Shown: positions 8,459 to 17,389, counted from the first letter of the stretch. The stretch is 42,284 nucleotides of DNA from Ruminiclostridium sp. (GCA_017465545.1 JAFTVY010000058.1:1-42284), one strand, 5' to 3'. Made by a program: numbers and translations. Notes: generated from the sequence alone by a model not told the origin.

Positions 8459-10141
8459 TTAAAGACTTTTTATAAGCTCCTCACGGCATTCAAGAAATAT
8501 CCTGCCAAGCTCAGGATCGAAATGAGTGCCTAAATCCTCTTCGATTATCGAGAAGGCTTTATCATAGCTGAAGGCGTCCTTATAGCATCTTTTGCTTACA
8601 AGAGCGTCAAATACGTCAGCAAGAGCCATAATTCTTGCTTCTACCGGTATTTCTTCGCCTGCTATACCCATAGGATAGCCCTTGCCGTTCCACTTTTCGT
8701 GGTGGTATAAGGCAACGTTTCTTGCAATTTCCACAAATTCGTCATCCTCAACGCCTTTAAGGATTGAGGTTACTATCCTTTCGCCCTCGGTGGTGTGACG
8801 CTTCATTTGTGCAAATTCATCGTCGGTAAATTTACCCGGCTTTCGCAGTATATCATCGTCTATGGCTATTTTACCGAGATCGTGCATCGGCGCCGCCTTT
8901 TCCACCTGCTTTAAGAATTTTTCGCTAAGCCCTGTATCAACTGTTTTTGTGCGGAGCTTTTCGGAAAATATCTTTACAATAGCGCTGGTACGCTTGATGT
9001 GACCGCCCGTGTTGTTGTCACGGCTTTCCACCATATCCGCCATACCAAGCACCATCATATCCTTGATATGAAGTATATCTGCGGTTTTTACCGCAACCTC
9101 TCTTTCAAGCTGAGTGTTGTAGTTTTCTATGCCGTTATAATACTTCTGCTCTATAGTCTTGTCGGCAAATTCTATTATGTATCCCGTCTGCTTTTTTCTG
9201 TGCATCATAGGATGAATATCGGTCTTATAATATCTGTCGTTTATCTGGATGGTCTCTTCCTCACATATCTTCCATCCGGTATCAAGAAAATGCCTTATTG
9301 CCTTTTTGTAAAGAGGGGAGTCTTCGGGCGTAATTTCGCTGTCGATTACCCATTTCTTTATTTCAGGGAAATGCTCCGCCATAAAGCTGTTATAGCTTAT
9401 AAGCCTGTTGTTCCTGCCGATTACGATATAGCCGTATTCGGCTCTGTTTTCGGCAAAGGAGGCAATGCTTGCGGTAATATCATAGGTACTGATTTCTTCA
9501 AAGAAGCGAAGCAGAACTATCATTATCACAAGATAGCCTATTGATAAAAGTGCAATGTGAACGTCTATTATCTGCTCCATAATGTAGGCTATCATAAGAA
9601 CAAGACCTGCGGCACCCGTACCGACAACAGTCCTTATAGGTACCTTTTTGCGGTTTATGATTCCGTATATTACAAAGCCGATAAGAAACAGCGCATACGT
9701 TGTCATCATTGCAGGGTAGAGTATATGCAGCGGACCGTATTCCTTTATCAGATAGCTGTAATTATCCTCTCTTACAAGCTCCATACTTTTGTAGTAAAGC
9801 GTGCCGTGGTCTGAATTCAGCACAAGCGCTAAAATAAAGGTGGAGTAAAGTCCGAGTATAAGCTTTGCAATGCCGGGAAATTTCAGATTGCAGATTTTGA
9901 ACAGCACGATAAACAGCAGTAAGGGCGCATAGCAACAGCCTGCATAAATAAATCTGTTTGCCCATACGGCAGTTTCAAGAGTACGGGCGGTAGCCATCAT
10001 AAATCTGCCCAGACAGTTAAGGGCAACACAGCTACCAAGAAGCAGAACGAGAGTATCCACTTTTTTGTATTTAATCAGCATGAGTCCCATCATACCGAGT
10101 GATACAACAAGGGTTATGCCGTCAATTATCGTATATAACAT
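8459..10141 (-). CDS. Membrane sensor with HD-GYP c-di-GMP phosphodiesterase domain
   Basis: A 560-residue protein. About seven N-terminal membrane helices (1-215) resemble the 7TM module found at the front of histidine kinases. A PAS-like segment lies at about 225-335 and an HD-GYP domain at about 365-555. Metal and catalytic residues are visible: H381, H420-D421, H480-H481 and D509, plus the GYP triplet at 488-490 in HHEKWNGKGYP. Known HD-GYP enzymes hydrolyse c-di-GMP to pGpG or GMP. It is transcribed alone from its own promoter. A diguanylate-cyclase gene at 25120 suggests a working c-di-GMP system, although the two are unlinked. Confidence 0.9.
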   Translation of the reverse strand: MLYTIIDGITLVVSLGMMGLMLIKYKKVDTLVLLLGSCVALNCLGRFMMATARTLETAVWANRFIYAGCCYAPLLLFIVLFKICNLKFPGIAKLILGLYSTFILALVLNSDHGTLYYKSMELVREDNYSYLIKEYGPLHILYPAMMTTYALFLIGFVIYGIINRKKVPIRTVVGTGAAGLVLMIAYIMEQIIDVHIALLSIGYLVIMIVLLRFFEEISTYDITASIASFAENRAEYGYIVIGRNNRLISYNSFMAEHFPEIKKWVIDSEITPEDSPLYKKAIRHFLDTGWKICEEETIQINDRYYKTDIHPMMHRKKQTGYIIEFADKTIEQKYYNGIENYNTQLEREVAVKTADILHIKDMMVLGMADMVESRDNNTGGHIKRTSAIVKIFSEKLRTKTVDTGLSEKFLKQVEKAAPMHDLGKIAIDDDILRKPGKFTDDEFAQMKRHTTEGERIVTSILKGVEDDEFVEIARNVALYHHEKWNGKGYPMGIAGEEIPVEARIMALADVFDALVSKRCYKDAFSYDKAFSIIEEDLGTHFDPELGRIFLECREELIKSL

Positions 10142-10169
10142 ATAAGCCTCCGCTTTAATTGATATCTAT

Positions 10170-10198
10170 ATTATATAACAAAAAGTATTTCAATGCAA
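10170..10198 (-). promoter_or_regulatory. Promoter of the HD-GYP gene
   Basis: On the minus strand TTGCAT (10198-10193), 17 bp and TATAAT (10175-10170). The start codon is about 29 nt beyond the -10, with CGGAGG ahead of it. Confidence 0.65.
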
Positions 10199-10461
10199 GA
10201 AAACTACGGATATTTTACGAAAAAAATACGAGCGGTCTGTGACCGCTCGTTACGTATAATATATGTTATGGGAACTTGTTCCCATAAAGCAACCGATAGG
10301 TTGCAGGTGCGAAGCGCAAACATATATAACAAGGTTCACTCAGCCGTCGAAATCTTTGATTTCGGGAACGGCGTGTGGTTCTTAATGCGCCGAAGGAGCA
10401 TCAAGGTTCACTCAGCCGTCGAAATCTTTGATTTCGGGAACGGCGTGTGGTTCTTATAATA
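10199..10461. repeat. Hairpin-rich intergenic block with two 55-bp direct repeats
   Basis: Identical 55-bp copies lie at 10330-10384 and 10402-10456. Each holds GCCGTCGAAATC/GATTTCGGGAACGGC as an imperfect hairpin. Before them stand several short hairpins: CGAGCGGTC/GACCGCTCG, GGGAAC/GTTCCC, GCAACC/GGTTGC and GCG/CGC. The block sits between the HD-GYP promoter and the purL stop and may terminate purL. The ORF across it is not credible because it is built from the repeats. Confidence 0.75.
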
Positions 10462-13400
10462 TTATTTGAAGTAATCAACGCCGCCCTTGAACAGAAGCTG
10501 TTCCTTGTTGCCATCTACGTTTACGCAGGTGTTTTCGCTGATACGTTCTGTATGTCCCATCTTACCGAGTACACGTCCGTCGGGAGAAATGATACCTTCG
10601 ATTGCGCACATTGAGCTATTGGGGTTGAAGGCAAGATCCATTGTGGGATTGCCCTGTAAGTCAACGTACTGTGTAGCAACCTGACCGTTTGCGATAAGCT
10701 CGTTTATAACCTCTTCACTTGCAACAAATCTGCCTTCGCCGTGGGAGATAGGAATATTGTGTACCTCACCAACCTTGCAGTGCATAAGCCAGGGTGACTT
10801 GTTTGTGCATATCTTTGTAAGAGCAAGCTGTGACTGGTGACGTCCGATTGTGTTGTAGGTAAGTGTAGGAGATTCGCTTGTCAGAGGAACGATCTTTCCG
10901 AAGGGTACAAGACCAAGCTTGATAAGTGCCTGGAAGCCGTTGCAGATACCGATCATAAGACCGTCTCTTGTGTAGAGCATCTCTTCAACCTCTTCCTTGA
11001 TCTTAGGATTGCGGAAGAATGCATTGATGAACTTTGCAGAACCCTCAGGCTCGTCACCGCCGGAGAATCCACCGGGAACGGCAATCATCTGGCTTTCCTT
11101 GATACGTGCAACGAATTCGTTTACGCTGTCCTCCATATTCTGTGCCGTAAGGTTTCTGATAACGAATATTTCAGCCTCACCGCCGTAACGGTTGAATGCC
11201 GCTGCCATATCGTATTCGCAGTTTGTACCGGGGAATACGGGGATAAGAACTCTGGGCTTTGCAATGCCTCTTGCAGGCTTGTTAACCAGCAGGTCGCAAC
11301 CCTTGTCATAAGCCGCAGACTTAGGAGCGGGCATCTCGGGTACGGAATTCTTGAAGATAGGCTCTAATACTGCGTCATACTTCTTTTCATATTCTGCAAT
11401 ATCGATAACCACGTCGCCGCAGGTAATCTTGTATTCGTCTGTTGTTTCACCGATGAGCTTTGCGCCTTCGATTTCAGACTTTGCTTCGATGATGAATGCA
11501 CCGTAGCAAAGATCAAATAATTCGCTGTCTGTGAGGTTATTAAGCTTTGCACCGATTCTGTTACCGAGGGACATCTTGAAGATACCTTCAGCAACACCGC
11601 CGCCTGCAAGTGACCATACGGATAAAGCCTTGCCTTCTGCGATAGCCTTTTCAACTATGCCGAATACCTTCTTTACGCTATCGAACTTAGGCATCTGGTT
11701 TTCGTCATATTCGGGAGCAATATAGTAAATGCTGTTAAAGGGAAGCTTGAATTCAGCAGAGATGATCTTGTCAGCCTTTGCTGTGGAAACTGCAAAGGAA
11801 ACAAGGGTAGGAGGTACGTCGATATCCTCGAAGGTACCTGACATTGAGTCCTTACCACCGATAGAGCCGCAGGAGAGTGCGAGCTGTGCCTTGTATGCGC
11901 CGAGTAATGCCGCAAAAGGCTTGCCCCATCTTTCTGCCTTGCCCTGTGTACGCTCAAAGTATTCCTGGAAGGTGAGCCAGCACTTATCACTGCTACCGCC
12001 TGCCGCAACTACCTTTGCGATACTTTCAACAACTGCAAGAGCTGAAGAATGGTAGGGTGACTGCTTACTTACAAAGGGATTGAAGCCCCATGCCATGATA
12101 GAAGCCGTCTTTGTCTTGTTGCCGATTACGGGAATCTTTGCCGCCATAGCCTGAACAGGAGTCTGCTGTGTCTTACCTGAATAGGGAAGAAGAACTGTAC
12201 CTGCACCGATGGTGGAGTCAAAGCGCTGAACGAGAGCTCTCTGTGAGCAGATGTTGAGGTCTGTTACAAGCTCTTCCCAGTCCTTTGCTGTGTTCTTTCT
12301 GCCTGTGGAGTAGGATACCGTGGGGTTGCCTACGTATATATCCGTGTGCTTTTCTGCACCGTTTGAATTTAAGAATTCTCTTGCGATGTTGCAGATAGTC
12401 TTGCCGTTCCAGTTCATCTTAAGTCTGGGTTCAGCAGTAACTACCGCTACGGGAGTAGCTTCAAGGTTTTCCTTGCCTGCAAGAGCGATGAACTTTTCAA
12501 CGTCGTTCTTGTCAACAACTACCGCCATTCTTTCCTGGGATTCGGAAATAGCAAGCTCTGTACCGTCAAGACCGTCATACTTCTTGGGAACTGCATTGAG
12601 GTCGATTTCAAGACCGTCTGCAAGCTCACCGATAGCAACGGATACACCGCCTGCACCGAAGTCGTTACAACGCTTTATAAGCTGTGTAGCGTTCTTATCT
12701 CTGAATAATCTCTGGAGCTTTCTTTCTTCGGGAGCGTTACCCTTCTGAACTTCTGCACCGCAGCTTTCAAGAGATTCTACACTGTGTGACTTTGAGGAGC
12801 CAGTAGCACCGCCGCAACCGTCACGGCCTGTTCTGCCGCCGAGGAGGATGATGATATCTCCGGGAGCAGGACGTTCACGCTTTACGTTTTCAGCAGGAGC
12901 GGCACCGACTACGGCACCGATTTCCATACGCTTTGCCATATAGCCCTTGTCATAGATTTCAGCAACGTGACCTGTAGCAAGACCGATCTGGTTACCGTAA
13001 GAGGAGTAACCTGCCGCCGCTGTTGTCGTAATCTTTCTGGGAGGTAACTTACCTTCGATTGTTTCGTTTACGGGGAGCAGGGGATCGGAAGCACCTGTCA
13101 CACGCATAGCCTGATATACGTAGGAACGGCCTGAAAGGGGATCACGGATAGCACCGCCAAGGCAGGTAGCCGCACCACCGAAGGGCTCGATTTCCGTAGG
13201 ATGGTTATGAGTTTCGTTCTTGAACATGAGGAGCCATTCTTCGTCCTTGCCGTCAACGTCAACCGTAATCTTTACGGAGCAGGCGTTGATTTCTTCACTT
13301 TCGTCAAGGTCGGGAAGAAGGTTGTCTGCCTTCAGCTTTCTTACAGCCGCTGTAGCAATATCCATAAGGCAGATGGGCTTTGCACCTCTGCCGAGCTCTT

Positions 13401-14166
13401 CCTTGTGGAGCTTGTATTCCTTATAGGTATCTGCAATATAGGGAGCGTCGATAACTGCATTGTCAATGATAGTACCGAAGGTGGTGTGACGGCAATGGTC
13501 AGACCAGTAGGTATCAAGCATACGGATTTCTGTAAGAGTAGGATCTCTCTGTTCTGTGATGAAATAATCCTGACAGCACTTGATGTCGCCGCTATCCATA
13601 GCAAGACCATACTTCTTGATGAATTCGTCAAGCTGTGCCTGATCGTACTTTATAAACCCGTCGAGGGTAGCAACTTCGCTGGGGATATCATACTTTACTT
13701 CAAGAGTTTCATACTGCTCGAAGCCACATTCTCTTGCTTCTACCGCATTTATAAGGAAGTGCTTTATCTTTGCGAAATCCTCGTCTGTAATCTTACCCTT
13801 CAGGATATAGAGCTTTGCATACTTTACTGTGGGGCGGTCACCCTGGCAGAGCATCTGGATGCACTGTGCGGCGGAGTCCGCTCTCTGGTCGAACTGACCG
13901 GGTAAGAATTCTGTTGCGAACATTCTTTCGTTCTCACCGATTTCGGGGAGAGTGTAGTAAACATCGTCAACGGGAGGCTCTGAGAATACTGTGGGAGTTG
14001 CCTTTTCAAAGTTTTCCTTTGTGATTCCTTCAGCGTCGTAGCGGTTTACGATACGTACGTCTTCGATTCCTTCAATCTGAAGGGCGGTCTGAAGGTCGGA
14101 AAGAACTGCCTTGCCGTCAACGGCAAACTGAGGCTTCTTTTCCACGTAAATGCGATAAACTGACAT
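10462..14166 (-). CDS. purL: Phosphoribosylformylglycinamidine synthase, single-chain
   Basis: A 1234-residue enzyme that converts FGAR, glutamine and ATP to FGAM in step 4 of purine synthesis. It has a PurS-like N-terminus (1-~150), then two AIRS-type synthetase halves (for example FKNETHNHPTEIEPFGGAAT and the DFGAGGVSVAIGEL region). The C-terminal class I glutamine amidotransferase starts at about 975 and has nucleophile Cys1075 (GICNGFQ) and His1205/Glu1207 (GHTER). The length matches the single-chain clostridial/proteobacterial form rather than split PurLQS. It stands alone, outside a pur operon. Its promoter lies at the end of mtaB, and I see no purine riboswitch in the short leader. Confidence 0.97.
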   Translation of the reverse strand: MSVYRIYVEKKPQFAVDGKAVLSDLQTALQIEGIEDVRIVNRYDAEGITKENFEKATPTVFSEPPVDDVYYTLPEIGENERMFATEFLPGQFDQRADSAAQCIQMLCQGDRPTVKYAKLYILKGKITDEDFAKIKHFLINAVEARECGFEQYETLEVKYDIPSEVATLDGFIKYDQAQLDEFIKKYGLAMDSGDIKCCQDYFITEQRDPTLTEIRMLDTYWSDHCRHTTFGTIIDNAVIDAPYIADTYKEYKLHKEELGRGAKPICLMDIATAAVRKLKADNLLPDLDESEEINACSVKITVDVDGKDEEWLLMFKNETHNHPTEIEPFGGAATCLGGAIRDPLSGRSYVYQAMRVTGASDPLLPVNETIEGKLPPRKITTTAAAGYSSYGNQIGLATGHVAEIYDKGYMAKRMEIGAVVGAAPAENVKRERPAPGDIIILLGGRTGRDGCGGATGSSKSHSVESLESCGAEVQKGNAPEERKLQRLFRDKNATQLIKRCNDFGAGGVSVAIGELADGLEIDLNAVPKKYDGLDGTELAISESQERMAVVVDKNDVEKFIALAGKENLEATPVAVVTAEPRLKMNWNGKTICNIAREFLNSNGAEKHTDIYVGNPTVSYSTGRKNTAKDWEELVTDLNICSQRALVQRFDSTIGAGTVLLPYSGKTQQTPVQAMAAKIPVIGNKTKTASIMAWGFNPFVSKQSPYHSSALAVVESIAKVVAAGGSSDKCWLTFQEYFERTQGKAERWGKPFAALLGAYKAQLALSCGSIGGKDSMSGTFEDIDVPPTLVSFAVSTAKADKIISAEFKLPFNSIYYIAPEYDENQMPKFDSVKKVFGIVEKAIAEGKALSVWSLAGGGVAEGIFKMSLGNRIGAKLNNLTDSELFDLCYGAFIIEAKSEIEGAKLIGETTDEYKITCGDVVIDIAEYEKKYDAVLEPIFKNSVPEMPAPKSAAYDKGCDLLVNKPARGIAKPRVLIPVFPGTNCEYDMAAAFNRYGGEAEIFVIRNLTAQNMEDSVNEFVARIKESQMIAVPGGFSGGDEPEGSAKFINAFFRNPKIKEEVEEMLYTRDGLMIGICNGFQALIKLGLVPFGKIVPLTSESPTLTYNTIGRHQSQLALTKICTNKSPWLMHCKVGEVHNIPISHGEGRFVASEEVINELIANGQVATQYVDLQGNPTMDLAFNPNSSMCAIEGIISPDGRVLGKMGHTERISENTCVNVDGNKEQLLFKGGVDYFK

Positions 14167-14252
14167 AACTTTTTACCTTTCCTTTTATGCTTAAAAATTT
14201 ATTAAACTGTCGTTACGGTCATACTATAAAAAATAAAGCATAACCACATTAC

Positions 14253-14281
14253 ATTATACAACATTCCTTTGAGAATTACAA
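14253..14281 (-). promoter_or_regulatory. purL promoter overlapping the mtaB stop codon
   Basis: On the minus strand TTGTAA (14281-14276), 17 bp and TATAAT (14258-14253). The -35 hexamer includes the mtaB stop codon. The leader to the purL ATG is about 80 nt and holds AAAGGAAAGG. Confidence 0.65.
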
Positions 14282-15577
14282 GACTTTTTCCTCTTCACCG
14301 ATGCAAAATTCGTTTTTTTGTGCAGATGTTACTTTTATTGTTAAAATATCGTGCTTTTTTGCGTCACAATTATAGATTCTGACGGGAACGTATTCGGGTG
14401 TAAGTCCGTTTGCGTAGCTCTCGCTTTCCCTTTTCTGGATAAGGACAGGTCTTGTCCTGCCGACAGTAGCGGCAAAATACTCCGTTTTCATCCTTGCGGC
14501 AAGCTCCGACATCCTTTTGTATCTTGTGGCGGCAGTTTCAGGCGGTACAAAATCGCTTCTCTGTGCCGCCGCTGTACCGCTTCTTACAGAATAGGTGAAT
14601 ACGTGCATGGCGGCAAAGCCGACCTTTTCACAGAAGGCAAGAGACTCCTCGAATTCGTTGTCCGTTTCTCCCGCAAAGCCTACCATTATATCCGTTGTCA
14701 CTGAACAGCCGGGAAAATACCTGCGGAGATTTTCTACTATTATATAATATTCGTCAGCCGTATAGTGACGGTTCATCCTCTTTAAGGTAGCATCACAGCC
14801 TGACTGCAATGCAAGATGAAAATGAGGACAGAGCTTCGGCTCTTCGCTGAGCCTCTTTATATCCTCTTCGGTTATAAGTTCAGGCTCTAAGGAGGAAAGT
14901 CTTACCCTTTCAACACCCTCTACACCGCACACGGCATGAACGGCGTCGGCAAGCCTTAATCCTGTATCCGAGCCGTACAGAGACAGATTTATCCCCACAA
15001 GCACCATTTCCTTATGCCCACAGCCTACCTGAAATTTTGTCTCTTTTATAACATCCTCAATTGCCCTTGAACGCACCTTTCCCCTTGCATAGGGAATTAT
15101 GCAGTATGCACAATACCTGTCACAGCCATCCTCTATTTTAATAAAGGCTCTTGTCTTGCCCATATCCGACAGCGACATATCGTTGAAGCACAGCTTGTCG
15201 GTAAGCTCGCTTATATCCGAATACAAATCTTTTTGTGAGCTTTGCACATAATTATATATAATTTCAGGCAAACTATCCTTGTTTTCCGTGCCGATGATTA
15301 TATCAGCACCCGACTTTTCATCATCAGACTTAAAGGCCTGCGTAAAGCATCCGCAAAGGGCGATTATGCAGGCAGGATTACCGTTTTTCAGCTTTCTTAT
15401 CAGCTGGCAGGCTTTTTTGTCGCTCTGCTCCGTCACCGAGCAGGAGTTTATTATCACAATATCGGCACTTTTCGGATCATCCGCCTTTGTAAAGCCTTTT
15501 TTTATCATACCCTCCGATATTACGGCACTCTCATATTGATTGACCTTACAGCCGAAGGTCTGTACAGCATATTCCAT
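14276..15577 (-). CDS. mtaB: tRNA t6A37 methylthiotransferase MtaB
   Basis: A 433-residue radical-SAM methylthiotransferase that turns t6A37 into ms2t6A in ANN-decoding tRNAs. The N-terminal UPF0004 domain begins with the MtaB-type TFGCKVNQYES, and its cluster cysteines are C10, C46 and C75 or C77. The radical-SAM motif CDRYCAYC supplies C152, C156 and C159. A TRAM-like C-terminal domain starts near residue 370. It uses two 4Fe-4S clusters and SAM. The gene is transcribed from its own promoter and is followed on the same strand by purL. Confidence 0.95.
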   Translation of the reverse strand: MEYAVQTFGCKVNQYESAVISEGMIKKGFTKADDPKSADIVIINSCSVTEQSDKKACQLIRKLKNGNPACIIALCGCFTQAFKSDDEKSGADIIIGTENKDSLPEIIYNYVQSSQKDLYSDISELTDKLCFNDMSLSDMGKTRAFIKIEDGCDRYCAYCIIPYARGKVRSRAIEDVIKETKFQVGCGHKEMVLVGINLSLYGSDTGLRLADAVHAVCGVEGVERVRLSSLEPELITEEDIKRLSEEPKLCPHFHLALQSGCDATLKRMNRHYTADEYYIIVENLRRYFPGCSVTTDIMVGFAGETDNEFEESLAFCEKVGFAAMHVFTYSVRSGTAAAQRSDFVPPETAATRYKRMSELAARMKTEYFAATVGRTRPVLIQKRESESYANGLTPEYVPVRIYNCDAKKHDILTIKVTSAQKNEFCIGEEEKVL

Positions 15578-15633
15578 AAATTTCTCTCTTTGTTTTTGTT
15601 TAGTTTCACCAAAAGAAATTGGTCTTTAGTTCA

Positions 15634-15662
15634 ATTATACTTTAAAATTACGAATTTTGCAA
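15634..15662 (-). promoter_or_regulatory. mtaB promoter
   Basis: On the minus strand TTGCAA (15662-15657), 17 bp and TATAAT (15639-15634), about 57 nt before the mtaB ATG. Confidence 0.65.
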
Positions 15663-15689
15663 GTATGTTAAAAAAATTAAAAAATTCGC

Positions 15690-15718
15690 TTGACTTTAGC
15701 TAAAAATACTGATATTAT
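15690..15718 (+). promoter_or_regulatory. Promoter of the HPr-like pair
   Basis: TTGACT (15690-15695), 17 bp and TATTAT (15713-15718). The surrounding bases (CGCTTGACT...GCT..AAATA) resemble the glnA promoter at 17390-17418. The leader contains three tandem AACAAAAG units (about 15780-15806). Confidence 0.65.
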
Positions 15719-15839
15719 TAGCTTACGGAAAGGGAAACGCAGAGCCCCGACCTTATATATAAAGAAATAGAATAAAAAACAGAACAAAAGAACAAAAGAA
15801 CAAAAGAAAATCTCACAGACGGAAAAGGAGAGATGCAGG

Positions 15840-16070
15840 ATGACACAGATGAATATAAAGCTCACAGCGATAAACGACGTTAAGGAATTTGTTGACATCG
15901 CAAGCAGATGCAACTACGAGGTTGACATTACGGTTGGCAAGTACGTAGTAGATGCCAAGTCCATTATGGGACTCTTCAGTCTTGATTTATCCAAGGAACT
16001 CACTCTCACAGCTCACACAGACGATGCAAGCGGACTTGAAAAGAGCATCGGAAAGTTTATCGTAAAGTAA
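15840..16070 (+). CDS. HPr-like protein lacking the phosphocarrier His (copy 1)
   Basis: A 76-residue protein of the HPr fold. The regulatory-serine segment is clear (AKSIMGLFSLDLSKEL, Ser41, equivalent to HPr Ser46). The N-terminal GxHARPA loop with catalytic His15 is replaced by INDVKEF. It therefore cannot be a normal PTS phosphocarrier. The nearest known analogue is Bacillus Crh, which also lost His15 but works with CcpA when phosphorylated on Ser46. GGAGAG precedes the ATG. A second copy follows 112 nt later. Confidence 0.8.
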   Translation: MTQMNIKLTAINDVKEFVDIASRCNYEVDITVGKYVVDAKSIMGLFSLDLSKELTLTAHTDDASGLEKSIGKFIVK

Positions 16071-16182
16071 GACAAAGAATCGGAAGAACAAAAGAAAAGA
16101 AAACGGAAAAGTAATAAGAAAATCGTAAAGCAGTCACGTCTGCGGTGCTGCTTCACCCGTAAGGGTAGAAAGGGACTATATT

Positions 16183-16413
16183 ATGAAAACAGCATTAATC
16201 AGAATCAACACAATCAATGACGTAAAGGATTTCGTTACAATCGTTACAAAGTGCAGCTATGACGTGGACATCGTAAGCGGCAGATATGCAATCGACGCCA
16301 AGTCCATTATGGGTATCTTCAGCCTTGACTTATCCAAGGAATTAGAGCTTCGTGTACACTCCGACAACTGCGACGAGCTCATGGAAGAGCTTGACAGCTA
16401 CATTGTAAAGTAA
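16183..16413 (+). CDS. HPr-like protein lacking the phosphocarrier His (copy 2)
   Basis: A 76-residue paralogue of the preceding gene with the same length and register. The Ser41 segment (AKSIMGIFSLDLSKELE) is intact and the His15 loop reads INDVKDF. The ribosome site is GAAAGGG before the ATG. Both genes probably share a transcript ended by the hairpin at 16458. The two proteins differ mainly in the first strand and last helix, so they may bind different partners. A Crh-like regulatory role is inference; whether HPr kinase acts on them is unknown. Confidence 0.8.
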   Translation: MKTALIRINTINDVKDFVTIVTKCSYDVDIVSGRYAIDAKSIMGIFSLDLSKELELRVHSDNCDELMEELDSYIVK

Positions 16414-16457
16414 ACTGACAAAAGCCTATATCAAATCCCAAAAATGCAATATATAAG

Positions 16458-16495
16458 AAAATCTCCTATGGAAGAAATTCCACAGGAGATTTTTG
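16458..16495. terminator. Bidirectional terminator
   Basis: AAAATCTCCT and TGGAA pair with TTCCA and AGGAGATTTT, with one internal mismatch. It lies between the convergent HPr-like and DUF4234 genes. Confidence 0.85.
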
Positions 16496-16509
16496 ATTTT
16501 ACCGTTTTA

Positions 16510-17244
16510 TCAGAAGCCCTTCTGATTGTAGTCTTCGCATATAAGGTTCATACCCTTTAATAATTTGTGCATGTAAATAAAGGGACCGATAATGATGAGG
16601 GTGCCGAGTACGTCCCATAACCAGAAATCAGCGGCACTTATAGTGTAGTTTATACCTCTTCTTGTAAGCTCTGCGCCCAGTCTGTTGGACATTCTGTGAT
16701 ACCATACGGGTACTGCTATACCAAGAGTAAGCCAGGAGAATATAAATGCGAGCAGAAGGAAGGGCATTGTTCTTTTGCCGTCATATCTTGATGCCACGAA
16801 ATTAAGATCGTCGGGAATGTTGCAGAATACCACGATTCCATAAATTCCGAAGGTGATAAGTGACAGGAATATGTACTTTACAAGACTTCTGTTGGTTTTC
16901 AGGGTGGTGCGGTTGTACATCATAGGCTGATTGTACTGCATCGGCTGGTTGTACTGTGGCTGACCGTTGTACTGGTTGTACTGAGGCTGACCATTATACT
17001 GAGGCTGACCGTTGTACTGGTTGTACTGAGGCTGACCATTGTACTGAGGCTGACCATTGTACTGAGGCTGACCATTGTACTGGGGCTGACCATTGTACTG
17101 AGGCTGACCATTGTACTGAGGCTGACCATTATACTGAGGCTGACCATTGTACTGATTGTACTGTGCCTGCTGGGTTAAATCCTCTGTGGGATTTCCCTGC
17201 TGGGTTGCAGTAGAAAATTCTGTTTTGTTCTCAAAATTGTCCAT
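16510..17244 (-). CDS. DUF4234-type membrane protein with a YNGQPQ repeat tail
   Basis: A 244-residue protein. The N-terminal ~112 residues are low-complexity and hydrophilic, with about ten YNGQPQ hexapeptides and YNQ variants. The rest matches DUF4234 membrane proteins: helices near 120-140, 155-180 and 210-230, with the conserved FLSLITFGIYGIVVF start and a WYHRMSNRL loop. The function of the family is unknown. The repeat tail resembles those of other Gram-positive small membrane proteins and may be disordered or bind partners. A second, tail-less DUF4234 gene is at 24602. Confidence 0.8.
   Translation of the reverse strand: MDNFENKTEFSTATQQGNPTEDLTQQAQYNQYNGQPQYNGQPQYNGQPQYNGQPQYNGQPQYNGQPQYNGQPQYNQYNGQPQYNGQPQYNQYNGQPQYNQPMQYNQPMMYNRTTLKTNRSLVKYIFLSLITFGIYGIVVFCNIPDDLNFVASRYDGKRTMPFLLLAFIFSWLTLGIAVPVWYHRMSNRLGAELTRRGINYTISAADFWLWDVLGTLIIIGPFIYMHKLLKGMNLICEDYNQKGF
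16926..17163 (-). repeat. 18-bp coding tandem repeat
   Basis: About ten near-identical 18-bp units (plus strand TGACCATTGTACTGAGGC) encode the YNGQPQ repeats. They are interrupted three times by shorter YNQ units. The high DNA identity suggests recent slippage and a variable copy number. Confidence 0.9.
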
Positions 17245-17267
17245 AGTATTTCTCCGATAAATTTATT

Positions 17268-17283
17268 CAGACTGTATAGTCTG
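17268..17283. promoter_or_regulatory. Perfect palindrome at the DUF4234 start site
   Basis: CAGACT-GTAT-AGTCTG is a 6+6 palindrome just downstream of the -10 at 17289-17294, at about the predicted transcription start. It could be an operator or a 5' mRNA hairpin. Confidence 0.5.
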
Positions 17284-17288
17284 GAATT

Positions 17289-17317
17289 ATTTTACCATAA
17301 TAACAGTTCAAAATCAA
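17289..17317 (-). promoter_or_regulatory. Promoter of the repeat-tail DUF4234 gene
   Basis: On the minus strand TTGATT (17317-17312), 17 bp and TAAAAT (17294-17289). Confidence 0.65.
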
Positions 17318-17389
17318 CAGTTTTACGGCAATTTAAAGCATTTAACTGAAAAATCAGAAATAAATATGTTGAAATTAAACAAAAAACGC

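Noticed and set aside
10193-10459. 88-aa plus-strand ORF after the HD-GYP gene
   Set aside because: Its C-terminal half is the 55-bp repeat translated twice, and it has no ribosome site.
13201-13905. 234-aa ORF antisense to purL
   Set aside because: It is a shadow of a highly conserved gene, without a ribosome site or recognisable family.
14167-14275. Purine riboswitch upstream of purL
   Set aside because: The leader is about 80 nt, and I cannot find the three-way junction or the conserved loop bases.
16956-17213. Cys/His-rich ORF (ADHCTE repeats) opposite the DUF4234 gene
   Set aside because: It is the antisense reading of the 18-bp coding repeat.
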